From Arthrobacter sp. PAMC25284 (GTDB taxonomy: Bacteria > Actinomycetota > Actinomycetes > Actinomycetales > Micrococcaceae): DNA of 64,000 nt. The notes under the pieces were generated by a model that saw only the letters and a program-made list of their open reading frames with translations, did no database searches and had not been told where the DNA came from. The translations under genes were made by a program, and so were the position numbers. Position 1 is the first letter of the stretch; each line of letters starts with the position of its first letter. The stretch lies in the NCBI RefSeq assembly GCF_019443425.1, contig NZ_CP080382.1, forward strand, positions 310,001-374,000, given 5' to 3'. This document shows positions 47,009-59,207 of this stretch, one piece after another.

Positions 47009-48687
47009 GCCCCGTCAACAGTGATGACTCCGCCGGTGAGGTTTCTGGCGGCGGCCGACCGCTGACTCGCAAGGAGATCAGGGCCAGGGAGAAGCTCCAG
47101 ACCACCCAAGGGCAAAGCATCATCCCGCCGCAGGCCTTCGAAACCGGCCCGGCCGGGGACCCGACACCGCCGGAGCCTGCGCAGCAGATGCCATCCAAGC
47201 CGGAGCCTGCGCGGCCGGAGCCTTCTCTGCCGCAGCCGGCAGACCCGCAGACGATGATGCAGCCTGCGCAACCGCCGGCTGACGCTCCCGGTGAATCCTA
47301 TCCCGGAGACGCCGGAGACGAGCCGGCGATTGATTCCCGGGACCACCCGCAGGCCGCACCCACGGTGCACGAACCGGAAACCACGGCACTGTATACCGTC
47401 GCGGCTGACAATCCGGCCCCGGCAGCGGACAACGGGTACTACGACCACCATGAGGACGCGCCCACTGGCCCGTACGCCGAAACAGAGGCGCATTATGTTT
47501 ATCAGGACGCCGGGCTCCACCCGGCAGGCACGTACTCACCTGACGGGCAGGCCGGCGTCGAGTATCACGGCGACGACGGAGAGGACCTGATGGCGCGCGC
47601 TGCCAGCCGTGCCCCCAAGGGACCGTCCAAGAAGATCCGGCGGCGGCGCCGTTTCCTGGCACTGGTCCTGACCCTGACCCTTTTTGTTGTGGCGTTTTCC
47701 GTGGGTTCGCAGTTACTGAAACCCCTGCTCGGGGCCGATGCGGTGGCAGATTACCCGGGCCCCGGAACCGGCGAGGTGACGATCACCGTGCCGCCGGGGT
47801 CCGGTGCCAAGGCGGTCGCCGATGAACTGCGCGCGAAAAACGTCGTGGCCAGCGCCGATGCCTTCCTCAAGGATTTCATGGCAGCCGGCGGTGCCCTGAG
47901 CCCGGGCGACTTTTCGATGCGCGAAGAGATGAAGAACTCGGACGCCGTCGCGGTTCTGCTGGACAGGGAACAGGGCAAGGTTATGTACATCGCCTTGAGT
48001 GCCGGGTTGCGCGTCAACGAATCGCTCCAGGCTATCTCCGAGGGCACCGGAGTCTCCGTCCCCGAACTGACAGCCCTCAGCAACGACCCCGGCCAGTTCG
48101 GTGTCCCGAGCCGGGCGAAAAACCTCGAGGGCTTCCTTGCCCCGGGGGAATACCGGTTCCCGCTCGGCACGTCCGCCACGGACATCCTGCAGAAGCTCGT
48201 CACAACCACCCTGGACGAACTCAAGGCACAAGGCATCACCGATCCGGCCAAGCAGTATGACGTCGTCACCGTCGCCAGCATCGTGCAGGCGGAAGGCGGC
48301 CAGGCCGAGTACGGCGATGTTGCGGGAGCCATTTACAACCGGCTCAAGCCCACCAATACCGAAACCAATGGACTCATCCAGTCCGATGCCACCGTCACGT
48401 ACGGGCTCGGCATCAGGAGCTTCTACATCGATGAAGACCAGAAGGCCGACAAAACCAACCCGTACAACACGTACGCCAACACCGGGCTGCCTGCCGGACC
48501 CATTGGATCGCCCGGCAAGACGGCTATCGACGCCGCCGCCAAGCCCACCTCCAACGACTACATGTACTGGGTGACCATTAACCTGGACACCAAGGAAACC
48601 AAGTTCTCCCGCACCCTGGCCCAGCACAACGTCTACGTGGCACAGTACAACGCGTGGTGCAACGACAACCCCGGACGCTGCGTATGA
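47005..48687 (+). CDS. mltG: Endolytic murein transglycosylase MltG
   Basis: 560 residues. A long cytoplasmic head rich in Pro, Glu and Ala (about 210 residues), a basic stretch (KKIRRRRR), one membrane helix (FLALVLTLTLFVVAFSVG), a LysM-like region, then the YceG/MltG catalytic domain with E430 in SIVQAEGGQAEYGDVAGAIYNRL. It cuts nascent glycan strands at the membrane and so sets strand length. E. coli MltG has no such large cytoplasmic extension; long heads are usual in Actinobacteria. It overlaps aroE (ATGA). Confidence 0.95.
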   Translation: MSPVNSDDSAGEVSGGGRPLTRKEIRAREKLQTTQGQSIIPPQAFETGPAGDPTPPEPAQQMPSKPEPARPEPSLPQPADPQTMMQPAQPPADAPGESYPGDAGDEPAIDSRDHPQAAPTVHEPETTALYTVAADNPAPAADNGYYDHHEDAPTGPYAETEAHYVYQDAGLHPAGTYSPDGQAGVEYHGDDGEDLMARAASRAPKGPSKKIRRRRRFLALVLTLTLFVVAFSVGSQLLKPLLGADAVADYPGPGTGEVTITVPPGSGAKAVADELRAKNVVASADAFLKDFMAAGGALSPGDFSMREEMKNSDAVAVLLDREQGKVMYIALSAGLRVNESLQAISEGTGVSVPELTALSNDPGQFGVPSRAKNLEGFLAPGEYRFPLGTSATDILQKLVTTTLDELKAQGITDPAKQYDVVTVASIVQAEGGQAEYGDVAGAIYNRLKPTNTETNGLIQSDATVTYGLGIRSFYIDEDQKADKTNPYNTYANTGLPAGPIGSPGKTAIDAAAKPTSNDYMYWVTINLDTKETKFSRTLAQHNVYVAQYNAWCNDNPGRCV

Positions 48688-49592
48688 GGCAACGGGCGGC
48701 CGTCCTGGGCCATCCGATCGGCCACTCAAAGTCCCCGGCGCTCCATCAGGCCGCCTACGCGTCGCTGACCGCGGAGATCGGCTACACGGCCATCGACGTC
48801 ACGGCAGCAGCACTGCCGGATTTTATGGCCCGGGTGCGGCACGAAGTAGAAGCCGGAGAAGGCTGGCGCGGGTTGTCCGTGACGATGCCGCTGAAGTCCG
48901 CCATGGTCGGCGAGGTCGATGAGGTCCGCGGAGTGGCCCTCGCCCTCGGGGTAATCAACACGGTCGTCTGTGACCGCGGCAGCCGCAGCGACGGTCCGGC
49001 CCGCCTGATCGGCTACAACACCGACGTCACCGGCATCGTCAACGCCCTGCTGTACGCGGGCGTGGCACCCGGGCCCGCTTCCGTTGTACTCGGCGGCGGA
49101 GGGACAGCGGCCGCGGCCATCGCGGCACTGCAGGAACTCGGCGCACCGTCCGCCGCCGTGTACGTGCGGGACGTGACCCGGGCCGCCGAGGCCCGTGCCG
49201 CGGCAGCCATGCTCCGGTTCCCGATCGACGTGTACCCGATCGCCGGTGCGGCGGCCGCCATGGCCGCTGCCGACGTCGTAGTCTCCACCCTGCCGCCGCG
49301 GGCAGCGGACCCCCAGGCTGCAGCCCTCATACAGGAACTGGCCGGCCGCTCCGAAGCCGGGACGGCGCCCGCCGTGCCCGGGGTGCTTCTGGACGTTGCC
49401 TACGATCCGTGGCCCAGCCGCATTGCCGCGGTCTGGCAGAACGCAGGCGGGACAGTTGTCCCGGGCCTGGAAATGCTCATCTACCAGGCCGTGGAGCAGG
49501 TGCGCCACTTCACCGGACTGGATGGCGCCGTACCTGCCGAAGTCATAGATGTGATGTGTGACGCAGTCGGGGCACCCCGGCGGGTGTTCTAA
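48684..49592 (+). CDS. aroE: Shikimate dehydrogenase
   Basis: 302 residues from the ATG in the ATGA overlap. Substrate loop [21 protein letters not shown], catalytic Lys in [10 protein letters not shown] and Asp in [13 protein letters not shown]-binding [16 protein letters not shown]. It reduces 3-dehydroshikimate to shikimate. First aro gene in a run aroE-aroC-aroK-aroB; aroD/aroQ and aroA are not in the window. Confidence 0.95.
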   Translation: MRQRAAVLGHPIGHSKSPALHQAAYASLTAEIGYTAIDVTAAALPDFMARVRHEVEAGEGWRGLSVTMPLKSAMVGEVDEVRGVALALGVINTVVCDRGSRSDGPARLIGYNTDVTGIVNALLYAGVAPGPASVVLGGGGTAAAAIAALQELGAPSAAVYVRDVTRAAEARAAAAMLRFPIDVYPIAGAAAAMAAADVVVSTLPPRAADPQAAALIQELAGRSEAGTAPAVPGVLLDVAYDPWPSRIAAVWQNAGGTVVPGLEMLIYQAVEQVRHFTGLDGAVPAEVIDVMCDAVGAPRRVF

Positions 49593-49618
49593 GTGCCGGA
49601 CATGGCAGGATGGATTGT

Positions 49619-50817
49619 ATGTTGCGTTGGTTGACTGCCGGAGAATCCCATGGTCCGGCCCTGGTCGGAATTATTGAAGGCGTGCCCGCCGGTGTCGAGC
49701 TCACCAGCGCCCGGATCGGTGAGGCACTGGCACGGCGCCGCCTCGGCTACGGCCGTGGCGCACGGATGAAGTTTGAGCAGGATGTTGTCACGATCCTTGG
49801 CGGCGTCCGTCACGGGCTGACCCAGGGCGGCCCCGTCGCCATCCAGGTCGGCAACACCGAATGGCCCAAATGGGAGCAGATCATGTCTGCAGACCCTGTT
49901 GATCCCGAAATCCTGGCCGACCAGGCGCGTAACGCCCCGCTGACCCGGCCCCGGCCCGGCCATGCCGACTTCACCGGCATGCAGAAATACGGCTTCGACG
50001 AGGCCCGCCCCGTCCTTGAGCGGGCCAGCGCCCGTGAGACCGCCACCCGTGTGGCCCTCGGCACCGTCGCTGCGGCGTTCCTGCAGCAGCTGGGCATCGA
50101 GCTCGTGTCCCACACCGTCTCCATCGCCAGTGTCGCCGTCCCGGAAGGCCGGCCGCTCCCGCTGCCCGGCGACGTGATTGCCCTCGACACCGACCCCCTG
50201 CGCTGCTTCGACCGCGAAACATCGGACGCCATGGTCGCTGAAGTCGACATCGCGCACAAAGAAGGCGAAACCCTCGGCGGCGTCGTCGAAGTGCTCGCCT
50301 ACGGCCTGCCGCCGGGACTGGGCAGCTACGTCCACTGGGACCGGCGCCTCGACTCCCGCCTTGCCGCCGCCCTGATGGGTATCCAGGCGATCAAGGGCGT
50401 GGAGGTCGGCGACGGCTTCCTGACGGCCGCGCGCCGCGGCTCCGCTGCGCACGACGAAATCGTCAAAGACTCCGCCGGCAGGATCATCCGCACGAGCAAC
50501 CGCGCCGGCGGGATCGAAGGCGGCATGAGCATCGGCGACGTGCTGCGGGTGCGGGCTGCCATGAAACCGATCGCCACCGTTCCCCGGGCGCTCAAGACCA
50601 TTGACGTCAGCACCGGGGAGGCGGCCAAGGCCCATCACCAGCGCTCGGACGTCTGTGCCGTCCCGGCCGCCGGGGTTGTCGCCGAAGCCATGGTCGCACT
50701 GGTCCTGGCAGAGGCCGTGGCCGAGAAGTTCGGCGGAGACTCCGTCGCGGAGACCGCCCGGAACATCAAGGGGTACCTGGGCAGCATTCCGGCGTCCCTG
50801 GACTCGATCGGGCACTA

Positions 50818-50818
<1 letters not shown>
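49619..50818 (+). CDS. aroC: Chorismate synthase
   Basis: 399 residues from ATG 49619 ([16 protein letters not shown]), with AGGATGG 6 nt upstream. Conserved FMN-binding and catalytic patches: [39 protein letters not shown], and [16 protein letters not shown]; late [23 protein letters not shown]. It converts EPSP to chorismate with reduced FMN. The stop overlaps the aroK GTG by one base. Confidence 0.96.
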
Positions 50819-52525
<1,707 letters not shown>

Positions 52526-52526
<1 letters not shown>

Positions 52527-53041
52527 TGCTCCTGGCCGCATCCTCCAGCGAATGGCCCGAGTCGGGATTTACAGGCATAAAAATCAACCCGGAAAGTCTG
52601 CTCCCGGAGGTTGTTAATGCGGAATCGTGCGCCGCGGCCTTGGCTGCATCCACGGATCCCGCAGACCTGATCTACGTCCGACTCGTTGAGGGTCGGACGG
52701 CTGAGGCTGCGGAACTGCTGGCCTCGGCCCGTTGCCGGCAGCCGAGCGCGATTCGTCTGCGCCTCTTTGAAGCCGTTCTGCTGCGCATGGCCAACCGGCT
52801 GGACGCATCCGCGGAGCTCTATGCCCAGTTGCTGGCTGAGACGCAGGGCACCCTGCAGGAGGCAGCCGTCCTGCAGCACCAGGGCCGCTCGCACTTCGCG
52901 GTGGGGAACATCGCCGCCGCCGTGGACAGCCTCGCAGCGGCACTGGATCTTCGGGTGGCCGCTTCCGACGACGCTGCCCTGATCTACGCGTCCACCGTGG
53001 CGCTGCAGCGTGCCAGGCATGTGCTCGAACAGGCCAGCTAA
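52526..53041 (+). CDS. Hypothetical protein with TPR-like helices
   Basis: 171 residues starting on the last base of the aroB stop (TGATG). The first 45 residues are unusual; the rest is helical with TPR-like spacing (YVRLVEGRTAEAAELLASAR, LLRMANRLDASAELYAQLLAET, HQGRSHFAVGNIAAAVDSLAAALDLR). It is probably translated by coupling with aroB. No enzyme motif is seen and no function is known to me; it may be a protein-binding scaffold. Confidence 0.75.
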
Positions 53042-53084
53042 GGTCCGTCCGGGGGCCGCGTCGGGCAGGCCTCCCGGGAAACCG

Positions 53085-53142
53085 GTAGAATAAGTTTTGG
53101 ATTTTTGATAATACGAGCGGGCATGCCGTTTGGCATGCCCGC
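53085..53142 (+). promoter_or_regulatory. efp promoter -10 and leader hairpin
   Basis: TAGAAT (53085-53090) is a strong -10. Downstream, GCGGGCATGCC (53117-53127) pairs exactly with GGCATGCCCGC (53132-53142) across a GTTT tetraloop. The hairpin sits in the efp leader, 54 nt before its GTG. No T-tract follows on the plus strand, so it is more likely a leader element than a terminator. Confidence 0.5.
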
Positions 53143-53196
53143 CTGACATACCCGGCCGGCAGCTCGACCCCGCCGGAAACGAAACCAGAGGATACA

Positions 53197-53760
53197 GTGG
53201 CAACCACTAACGACATCAAGAATGGAACCGTCCTTAAGCTTGAGGGCCAGCTTTGGAACATCATCGAGTTCCAGCACGTCAAGCCGGGCAAGGGCGGGGC
53301 GTTCGTCCGCACCAAGATGCGCAACGTGATGTCCGGCAAGGTCGTTGACAAGACCTTCAACGCCGGGCTCAAGATCGAGACCGCCACCGTCGACCGCCGC
53401 GACTACCAGTACCTGTACCAGGACGGCGCTGACTACGTGTTTATGGACACCAGCGACTTTGACCAGCTCACGGTCTCCGCTGCCACCGTCGGCGATGCCA
53501 CGAACTTCATGCTGGAAAACCAGATGGTGAACATCGCCATCCATGAGGGCAACCCGCTCTACATCGAACTGCCCCCGAGCGTCGTCCTGGAGATCACCTA
53601 CACCGAGCCGGGCCTGCAGGGCGACCGCTCCTCGGCCGGCACCAAGCCCGCCACGCTCGAAACCGGATACGAGATCCAGGTGCCGTTGTTCGTGGAGAAC
53701 AACACCCGGGTCAAGGTCGACACCCGTGACGGCAGCTACCTCGGCCGGGTCAACGACTAG
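53197..53760 (+). CDS. efp: Elongation factor P
   Basis: 187 residues from GTG 53197. KOW-like domain I with the loop [19 protein letters not shown], whose tip lysine K32 reaches the ribosomal A/P site, then two OB-fold domains ([49 protein letters not shown]). It rescues ribosomes stalled at polyproline. No EpmA/B-type modification enzymes are near. It overlaps nusB by one base. Confidence 0.97.
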   Translation: MATTNDIKNGTVLKLEGQLWNIIEFQHVKPGKGGAFVRTKMRNVMSGKVVDKTFNAGLKIETATVDRRDYQYLYQDGADYVFMDTSDFDQLTVSAATVGDATNFMLENQMVNIAIHEGNPLYIELPPSVVLEITYTEPGLQGDRSSAGTKPATLETGYEIQVPLFVENNTRVKVDTRDGSYLGRVND

Positions 53761-54170
53761 TGAGTGCCCGCGGTAAGGCCCGGAATCGGGCCCTGGATGT
53801 TCTGTTCGAGGCGGAGCAGCGCTCCCTCTCGGCGTTCGATGTGCTGCGGTCCCGCCGGGAGCAGACCGACCAGATCGTTAACCCGTACACCCTCGAAATC
53901 GTTGAAGGCGTCGTCTCCCACCAGGCGGCCATCGACGAATTCCTGGAGACCTATTCGCAGGGCTGGACCCTGGAGCGGATGCCCTCGGTGGACCGGATCA
54001 TCCTCCGGATCGGCACCTGGGAACTGCTGTACAACGACGACGTCCCCGACGGCGTCGCCGTGAGCGAGGCTGTGGCACTGGCCAAGACGCTCTCCACGGA
54101 CGAGTCGCCGACGTTCATCAATGGCTTGCTGGGGCGGCTGCAGCAGCTCAAGCCCTCCCTGCTCGCCTAG
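53760..54170 (+). CDS. nusB: Transcription antitermination factor NusB
   Basis: 136 residues from GTG 53760. All-helical NusB fold: RGKARNRALDVLFEAEQR, YSQGWTLERMPSVDRIILRIGTWELLY, VAVSEAVALAKTLSTDESPTFINGLLGRL. With NusE it binds boxA of rRNA transcripts. Last gene before a strong terminator. Confidence 0.97.
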   Translation: MSARGKARNRALDVLFEAEQRSLSAFDVLRSRREQTDQIVNPYTLEIVEGVVSHQAAIDEFLETYSQGWTLERMPSVDRIILRIGTWELLYNDDVPDGVAVSEAVALAKTLSTDESPTFINGLLGRLQQLKPSLLA

Positions 54171-54185
54171 CGCCTCTGAGCTTGT

Positions 54186-54223
54186 AAGAACCCCGTTCAG
54201 GTCCCCTGAACGGGGTTCTTTTG
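54186..54223 (+). terminator. Intrinsic terminator after nusB
   Basis: AAGAACCCCGTTCAG (54186-54200) pairs perfectly with CTGAACGGGGTTCTT (54206-54220), 5-nt loop, followed by TTGTT. It starts 16 nt past nusB and could also stop the convergent protease transcript. Confidence 0.93.
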
Positions 54224-54267
54224 TTGCCCGCCGGGTCCCTGCGAATCAGAGCAGGCCAAGGGCCGGG

Positions 54268-55524
54268 TCAGCGCAGGACTGCGTCGCGGAGGACCGCGAT
54301 GTGGGCGAGCTGGTGCCGTTCGTCGAGCTGGTGGGCCGCCACGTCCCGGCCGCTGAGGACCCGTTGCCGGGTGAACGCAAGCCGGGTTGCTGCGCGCAGG
54401 AACGCTTTCATCTGCGGACGCCGGCCGCTGGAGGCGGCCCAGCGCAGCGCCGTGCGGCGGCCGGAAGCGGTGGCCAGTACGTCCACCTCGGAAGCGGCAA
54501 ACCAGCCGGCGGCAGCGTACTCCCGCAGCCGCTGCCGGGTGAGCCTGTTCTCCGCTACCCGCAGCAGCACGATCACCAGGACCGTGGCCAGGAAAATCGG
54601 CACCTGAACAAACAGGTACTGGACCAGGAAGTCCGACCCCATACTGTTCCAGCTGCTGTGCAGCACCATCGCCGGAACGAGCCCAACGCCGAACGCGACG
54701 ACGGACAGCCCGGGCCCCGCGCGGCGGGCGGCTAAACCGAGGACAAGTCCGGTTGTTCCGGTGAAGATGGCGTGCGCGAAGGGGGACATCACACCACGCA
54801 GGAAGAACACTGCCGCGAGCTCCGCCCCGGGTGTGTCCGAGCCTGCGATGGCGCGGCCGAAGTACAGGATGTTCTCGGTGAAGGCGAAGCCACCGGCAAT
54901 CGTGAAGGCGAACACGACGCCGTCGACGGGCCCGTCAAAATGCTTCCGGGCGAACAACAGGATCAGCAGCAACCCCAGCGACTTGGCGAATTCCTCGACC
55001 ACGGGTGCCTGGACCGTCGCCGCGAAGGTCGTCGGATCCAGTCCGGCGGCCGGACCCGCGGCCAGCGCGAAAAACGGCTGGATCAGCATCGTGACGGCAA
55101 TGGACACGACCGCCCCCCACATGAATGCGAAGAGCAGCAGACGCTTCGGTTCGGGTTCCCAACGGTCAATCACAAACACGGCCAGCAGCACTGCCGAGAG
55201 CGGGACCAGGGATGCCACGAAGCCCACGACGAAGCCTGCCGCTCCTGTGCGCTGCAGCAGGAACGGCAGCACCATAAACAGGCCGAGGAGACTCAGCACC
55301 CCGCCGGCCGCCACCAGTCCGGCCAGGCCGCGGGTGGCGCGTTGTCCCGCGGCCGGATACGCGGGCGGCAGGACGGGCCGGACACCACCGCCGTCGTGCG
55401 GGGCCGGCCGGTAATACCGGGGCTCGACCTGCCCCAGCCAGGTGGGGTTGGCCTGTTGGGGAAATGGCGCCCTGCTTCCGGGAGTTCCGCCGGAGTGAGG
55501 ATAGGACGGCCCGTTATTCGTCAT
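54268..55524 (-). CDS. PrsW-family intramembrane metalloprotease
   Basis: 418 residues. A Pro/Gly/Tyr-rich cytoplasmic head of about 65 residues, then 8-9 membrane helices with the PrsW motifs: EPKRLLLFAFMWGA, VVEEFAKSLGLL (EE), FAFTENILYF (EN), HAIFTGTTGLVLG (H) and LHSSWNS (H). These make the zinc site of the CPBP-like fold. In Bacillus PrsW cleaves an anti-sigma factor; no anti-sigma factor is nearby, so the substrate is unknown. A soluble tail of about 90 residues follows the last helix. Confidence 0.9.
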   Translation of the reverse strand: MTNNGPSYPHSGGTPGSRAPFPQQANPTWLGQVEPRYYRPAPHDGGGVRPVLPPAYPAAGQRATRGLAGLVAAGGVLSLLGLFMVLPFLLQRTGAAGFVVGFVASLVPLSAVLLAVFVIDRWEPEPKRLLLFAFMWGAVVSIAVTMLIQPFFALAAGPAAGLDPTTFAATVQAPVVEEFAKSLGLLLILLFARKHFDGPVDGVVFAFTIAGGFAFTENILYFGRAIAGSDTPGAELAAVFFLRGVMSPFAHAIFTGTTGLVLGLAARRAGPGLSVVAFGVGLVPAMVLHSSWNSMGSDFLVQYLFVQVPIFLATVLVIVLLRVAENRLTRQRLREYAAAGWFAASEVDVLATASGRRTALRWAASSGRRPQMKAFLRAATRLAFTRQRVLSGRDVAAHQLDERHQLAHIAVLRDAVLR

Positions 55525-55681
55525 GGACCCAGCGTAGGCGGCAGGCGCCCCGCAGCCCTAGCCAATGTGATGCAGACCGCCAGTCCCGGGGCCGTGCCGC
55601 GGTGCCCCTTGTGGTAATTTGAAAGCACACATGTTCCTTTTTTAATTCCGTCCCGTGAGGCGGGGAAAGGGGAGACGAGCT

Positions 55682-56281
55682 TTGACTTCAGTGCCATCAG
55701 CGCCGGGTCCGGCAAAGGTTGTGCTCACCAGGGTTGTCCTTAACCAGGCTGACATCGACCGCGCTCTCACTCGTATTGCCCACGAAATTCTTGAGGCCAA
55801 CAAGGGCGCCCAGGACCTCGTCCTGCTCGGAATCCCGCTCCGCGGGTACCCGCTCGCCGTTCGCCTCGCCGCCAAAATCGCCGCCGCTGATCCTTCCGTG
55901 GACGCCGCCGCGATCGTCGGCCAGCTTGATGTGACGATGTTCCGCGATGACCTCTCACACCAGCCGACCCGCCCTCCGTACCCCACCCAGCTGCCGCGGA
56001 CCGGCATCGACAACAAGGTGGTCGTCCTGATTGACGACGTCCTGTATTCCGGCCGGACCATCCGCGCCGCCCTGGACGCCATCATCGATCTCGGCCGCCC
56101 CCGCATTGTCCGGCTGGCCGTGCTGATCGACCGGGGCCACCGGGAACTTCCCATCCGGGCCGACCACGTTGGTAAGAACCTGCCCACCGCCTCATCGGAA
56201 AAGGTCCGCGTCCGGCTGGCGGAAACTGACTCGGTGGACGGTTCTCCAGTCAACGAGGTCGTTATTGAGGCCTTCGCATGA
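55682..56281 (+). CDS. pyrR: PyrR bifunctional regulator / uracil phosphoribosyltransferase
   Basis: 199 residues from TTG 55682, with AAAGGGGAG about 7 nt upstream; GTG 55655 is the other option. PRPP motif [19 protein letters not shown], with [12 protein letters not shown] and [12 protein letters not shown]. PyrR senses UMP/UTP and binds pyr mRNA. The leader from about 55610 has TAATTT as a likely -10 but no clear terminator/antiterminator pair, so control at the level of translation initiation, as reported for mycobacterial PyrR, is more plausible. It overlaps pyrB by 4 nt. Confidence 0.95.
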   Translation: MTSVPSAPGPAKVVLTRVVLNQADIDRALTRIAHEILEANKGAQDLVLLGIPLRGYPLAVRLAAKIAAADPSVDAAAIVGQLDVTMFRDDLSHQPTRPPYPTQLPRTGIDNKVVVLIDDVLYSGRTIRAALDAIIDLGRPRIVRLAVLIDRGHRELPIRADHVGKNLPTASSEKVRVRLAETDSVDGSPVNEVVIEAFA

Positions 56282-57306
56282 GGCACCTGCTTTCCACCCA
56301 GGATCTGGGCCTGTCCGACGCCGTCCGCATCCTCGACACCGCCGAGGAAATGGCGGCCGTGGGGGAGCGCGAAGTCAAGAAGCTCCCTGCCCTGCGCGGG
56401 CGCACCGTCGTGAACCTTTTCTTCGAGGATTCCACCCGCACCCGGATCTCGTTCGAAGCCGCAGCGAAGCGGCTCTCCGCGGATGTTATTAACTTCGCTG
56501 CGAAAGGCTCTTCCGTCTCCAAGGGTGAATCCCTCAAGGACACCGCCCAGACACTGGCTGCAATGGGCGCCGACGCCGTCGTCATCCGGCACTGGGCTTC
56601 CGGCGCCCCCCACCGGCTGGCAGCCACCGACTGGATCGATGCTGCCGTCATCAATGCCGGTGACGGCACCCACGAACACCCCACGCAGGCGCTGCTGGAT
56701 GCTTTCACGATGCGCCGGCACTGGTCGCGGCTGGCCGGCACTCCGTCTGCGGGTGCGGACCTGACGGGGATGCGGATCGCCATCGCGGGTGATGTCCTGC
56801 ACTCCCGGGTGGCCCGGTCCAATGTCTGGCTGCTCCGTACCCTGGGCGCCCACGTCACCCTCGTCGCACCGCCAACCCTGCTGCCCATTGGCGTGGACGC
56901 GTGGCCCTGCGAGGTCAGCTATGACCTCGATGCCACCCTCGCGAAAGGCGTCGACGCCATGATGATGCTCCGGGTCCAGGGTGAACGGATGAATGCCTCG
57001 TTCTTCCCGACCGCCCGCGAATACTCGCGGCGCTGGGGCTTCGATGACAACCGGCTCCGTGCGCTCGACAGCCTCGGCCTGAAGGACACCATCATCATGC
57101 ACCCGGGCCCGATGAACCGTGGCCTGGAAATATCCTCCGCCGCCGCGGACTCCCCGCGGTCCACCGTGCTCGCCCAGGTCCGCAACGGCGTCTCCATCCG
57201 GATGGCGGCCCTCTACCTGCTGCTCTCCGGCGACACCCGCGAGCCGGCCGCCCCGGCCATTGCCGCCCATTCCACCGCCGCCACTTCGAACAGGGAGAGC
57301 CACTGA
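56278..57306 (+). CDS. pyrB: Aspartate carbamoyltransferase, catalytic subunit
   Basis: 342 residues from the ATG in the ATGA overlap. Carbamoyl-phosphate site [13 protein letters not shown], then [11 protein letters not shown] and the aspartate loop [11 protein letters not shown]. It condenses carbamoyl phosphate and aspartate. No pyrI regulatory subunit is present. Its TGA shares a base with pyrC. Confidence 0.97.
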   Translation: MRHLLSTQDLGLSDAVRILDTAEEMAAVGEREVKKLPALRGRTVVNLFFEDSTRTRISFEAAAKRLSADVINFAAKGSSVSKGESLKDTAQTLAAMGADAVVIRHWASGAPHRLAATDWIDAAVINAGDGTHEHPTQALLDAFTMRRHWSRLAGTPSAGADLTGMRIAIAGDVLHSRVARSNVWLLRTLGAHVTLVAPPTLLPIGVDAWPCEVSYDLDATLAKGVDAMMMLRVQGERMNASFFPTAREYSRRWGFDDNRLRALDSLGLKDTIIMHPGPMNRGLEISSAAADSPRSTVLAQVRNGVSIRMAALYLLLSGDTREPAAPAIAAHSTAATSNRESH

Positions 57307-58685
57307 TGGCTGAACAGCAACAGACCGAAAGCAACAGCGGCGCTTACCTCATCCGCGGTGCCGCGATTCTCGGCGGAGCAGCCGAGGACCTCCTGATCCG
57401 CGACGGCCTCATCGCCGAACGCGGACAGAACCTTCAGGCCGGCGGCGCCACCGTCATCGACGCCGAAGGCCTCGTGGCACTTCCCGGCATGGTGGACATC
57501 CACACCCACCTGCGCGAACCCGGCCGCGAAGACGCCGAAACGGTTGAGACCGGCTCCAGGGCCGCCGCCCTTGGCGGCTACACCGCCGTCCATGCGATGG
57601 CCAACAGCACCCCGGTGGCGGACACCGCCGGTGTAGTTGAACAGGTCCATACCCTCGGCCGGACTGCCGGCTGGGTCGACGTCCGCCCAGTGGGGGCCGT
57701 CACCGTGGGCCTCGCGGGGGAACAGCTTGCCGAGCTGGGCGCCATGGCCGATTCCCGCGCCCGCGTCAGGGTCTTCTCCGACGACGGCATCTGCGTTCAC
57801 GATCCGGTGATCATGCGCCGCGCGCTCGAGTACGTCAAGGCCTTCGACGGCGTCGTGGCCCAGCATGCCCAGGAGCCCCGCCTCACGGCAGGCGCCCAAA
57901 TGAACGAGGGCGAAGTCTCCGCCGTCCTCGGCCTCGCCGGCTGGCCCGCCGTCGCGGAGGAGAGCATCATCGCCCGCGACGTCCTGCTCGCCCAGCACGT
58001 CGGATCGCGGCTGCACGTCTGCCACGTTTCCACCGCCGGGTCAGTGGAAATCATCCGCTGGGCCAAGTCCCGCGGAGTCAACGTCACAGCCGAGGTCACG
58101 CCCCACCACCTGCTGCTGACCGATGAGCTGGCCCGCAGCTATGACCCCGTCTACAAGGTCAACCCGCCGCTGCGCACCGACGCCGACGTCCAGGCGTTGC
58201 GGGCCGGCCTCGCCGACGGAACGATCGACGTCGTCGGCACGGACCATGCGCCGCATCCGAGCGAACACAAGGAATGCGAATGGGCCCAGGCCGCGATGGG
58301 CATGACCGGCCTGGAAACCGCGCTCTCCGTGGTTCAGCACAGCATGATCGAAACCGGGCTGATGGGGTGGGCCGATTTTGCCCGGGTCACATCAACGGCG
58401 CCAGCCGGCATTGGACGGCTCACGGACCAGGGCCGCCCGCTGGAGGCAGGGGAGCCCGCCAACGTCATACTCGTCGACCCGGCTGCGCGCTGGACCGTGG
58501 ACCCTTCTAAGATGGCAACCATGGGCCGTAACTCACCGTTTGCCGGCCGGGAACTTCCCGGAAAGGTAGTGGCGACGTTCTTCAAGGGCCACCCCACCGT
58601 CCTCGACGGCGAACTCAACACACCCTACCGGTGGCTTCCGGAAACCCCGGCCCGGCCGGACGCCGACGCGGCGGGCAGGAACTGA
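57306..58685 (+). CDS. pyrC: Dihydroorotase
   Basis: 459 residues. Amidohydrolase zinc sites: MVDIHTHLREPGRED (HxH), CHVSTAGSV, and the Asp in VVGTDHAPHPSEHK; GGYTAVHAMANSTP is typical of the class I (long) dihydroorotases. It closes carbamoyl-aspartate to dihydroorotate. The stop shares a base with the following membrane gene. Confidence 0.96.
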   Translation: MAEQQQTESNSGAYLIRGAAILGGAAEDLLIRDGLIAERGQNLQAGGATVIDAEGLVALPGMVDIHTHLREPGREDAETVETGSRAAALGGYTAVHAMANSTPVADTAGVVEQVHTLGRTAGWVDVRPVGAVTVGLAGEQLAELGAMADSRARVRVFSDDGICVHDPVIMRRALEYVKAFDGVVAQHAQEPRLTAGAQMNEGEVSAVLGLAGWPAVAEESIIARDVLLAQHVGSRLHVCHVSTAGSVEIIRWAKSRGVNVTAEVTPHHLLLTDELARSYDPVYKVNPPLRTDADVQALRAGLADGTIDVVGTDHAPHPSEHKECEWAQAAMGMTGLETALSVVQHSMIETGLMGWADFARVTSTAPAGIGRLTDQGRPLEAGEPANVILVDPAARWTVDPSKMATMGRNSPFAGRELPGKVVATFFKGHPTVLDGELNTPYRWLPETPARPDADAAGRN

Positions 58686-59203
58686 TGGACCGGATCCCCG
58701 CCGGACTGGCCATGCTGGCCTTCGCCGTCGTTGTCATCGGACTGCTGGGCATCGGCTGGCGGAACCGGCTGCGCCGGCAGGCCGACGTCGAGCCCCTGCC
58801 GGAGGTTCCCGCTGTCCTGGGTGCCGCGCTGGCCGCGGCCGAAGGCCAGTACGTGGCATCCACCACGTCCGGTGACTGGCTGGACCGGATCGCCGTGCAC
58901 AACTTAGGCATCCGTACCAGCGCCGAACTGAACGTGCACCCGGAAGGCGTGCTGTTCGAACGATCCGGCGCCGGCCCGGTGTTCATCCCGGCGGCGCGGC
59001 TCACCGGCGTCCGCCAGGACAGCGGCATGGCGGGTAAATTCGTGGAAAAAGACGGCCTGCTGGTGTTGAGCTGGATGCTGGGCGCCCGCGAGCTGGACAC
59101 CGGTTTCCGCACCCGACGTGCGCAGGACAAAACAACCCTTCTTATGGCCTTGCAGGAATTGATCTCCGCAGCCCCTCAGGCAAATGCCGATAGTGGAAAG
59201 TAA
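58685..59203 (+). CDS. Conserved membrane protein of the pyr operon, PH-like domain, function unknown
   Basis: 172 residues from ATG 58685 (TGATG overlap with pyrC). One N-terminal membrane helix ([19 protein letters not shown]), a basic patch, then a compact domain with beta-strand character ([61 protein letters not shown]) that resembles PH-like folds seen in actinobacterial membrane proteins. It lies between pyrC and carA in a run of overlapping genes, so it is made with the pathway enzymes. No enzyme motif is visible; a structural or localisation role is only a guess. Confidence 0.82.
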   Translation: MDRIPAGLAMLAFAVVVIGLLGIGWRNRLRRQADVEPLPEVPAVLGAALAAAEGQYVASTTSGDWLDRIAVHNLGIRTSAELNVHPEGVLFERSGAGPVFIPAARLTGVRQDSGMAGKFVEKDGLLVLSWMLGARELDTGFRTRRAQDKTTLLMALQELISAAPQANADSGK

Positions 59204-59207
59204 CAAC

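Noticed and set aside
55600..55681. Possible terminator/antiterminator attenuator before pyrR
   Set aside because: A short T-run is present but no stable paired stems; the leader is too short for a Bacillus-type attenuator.
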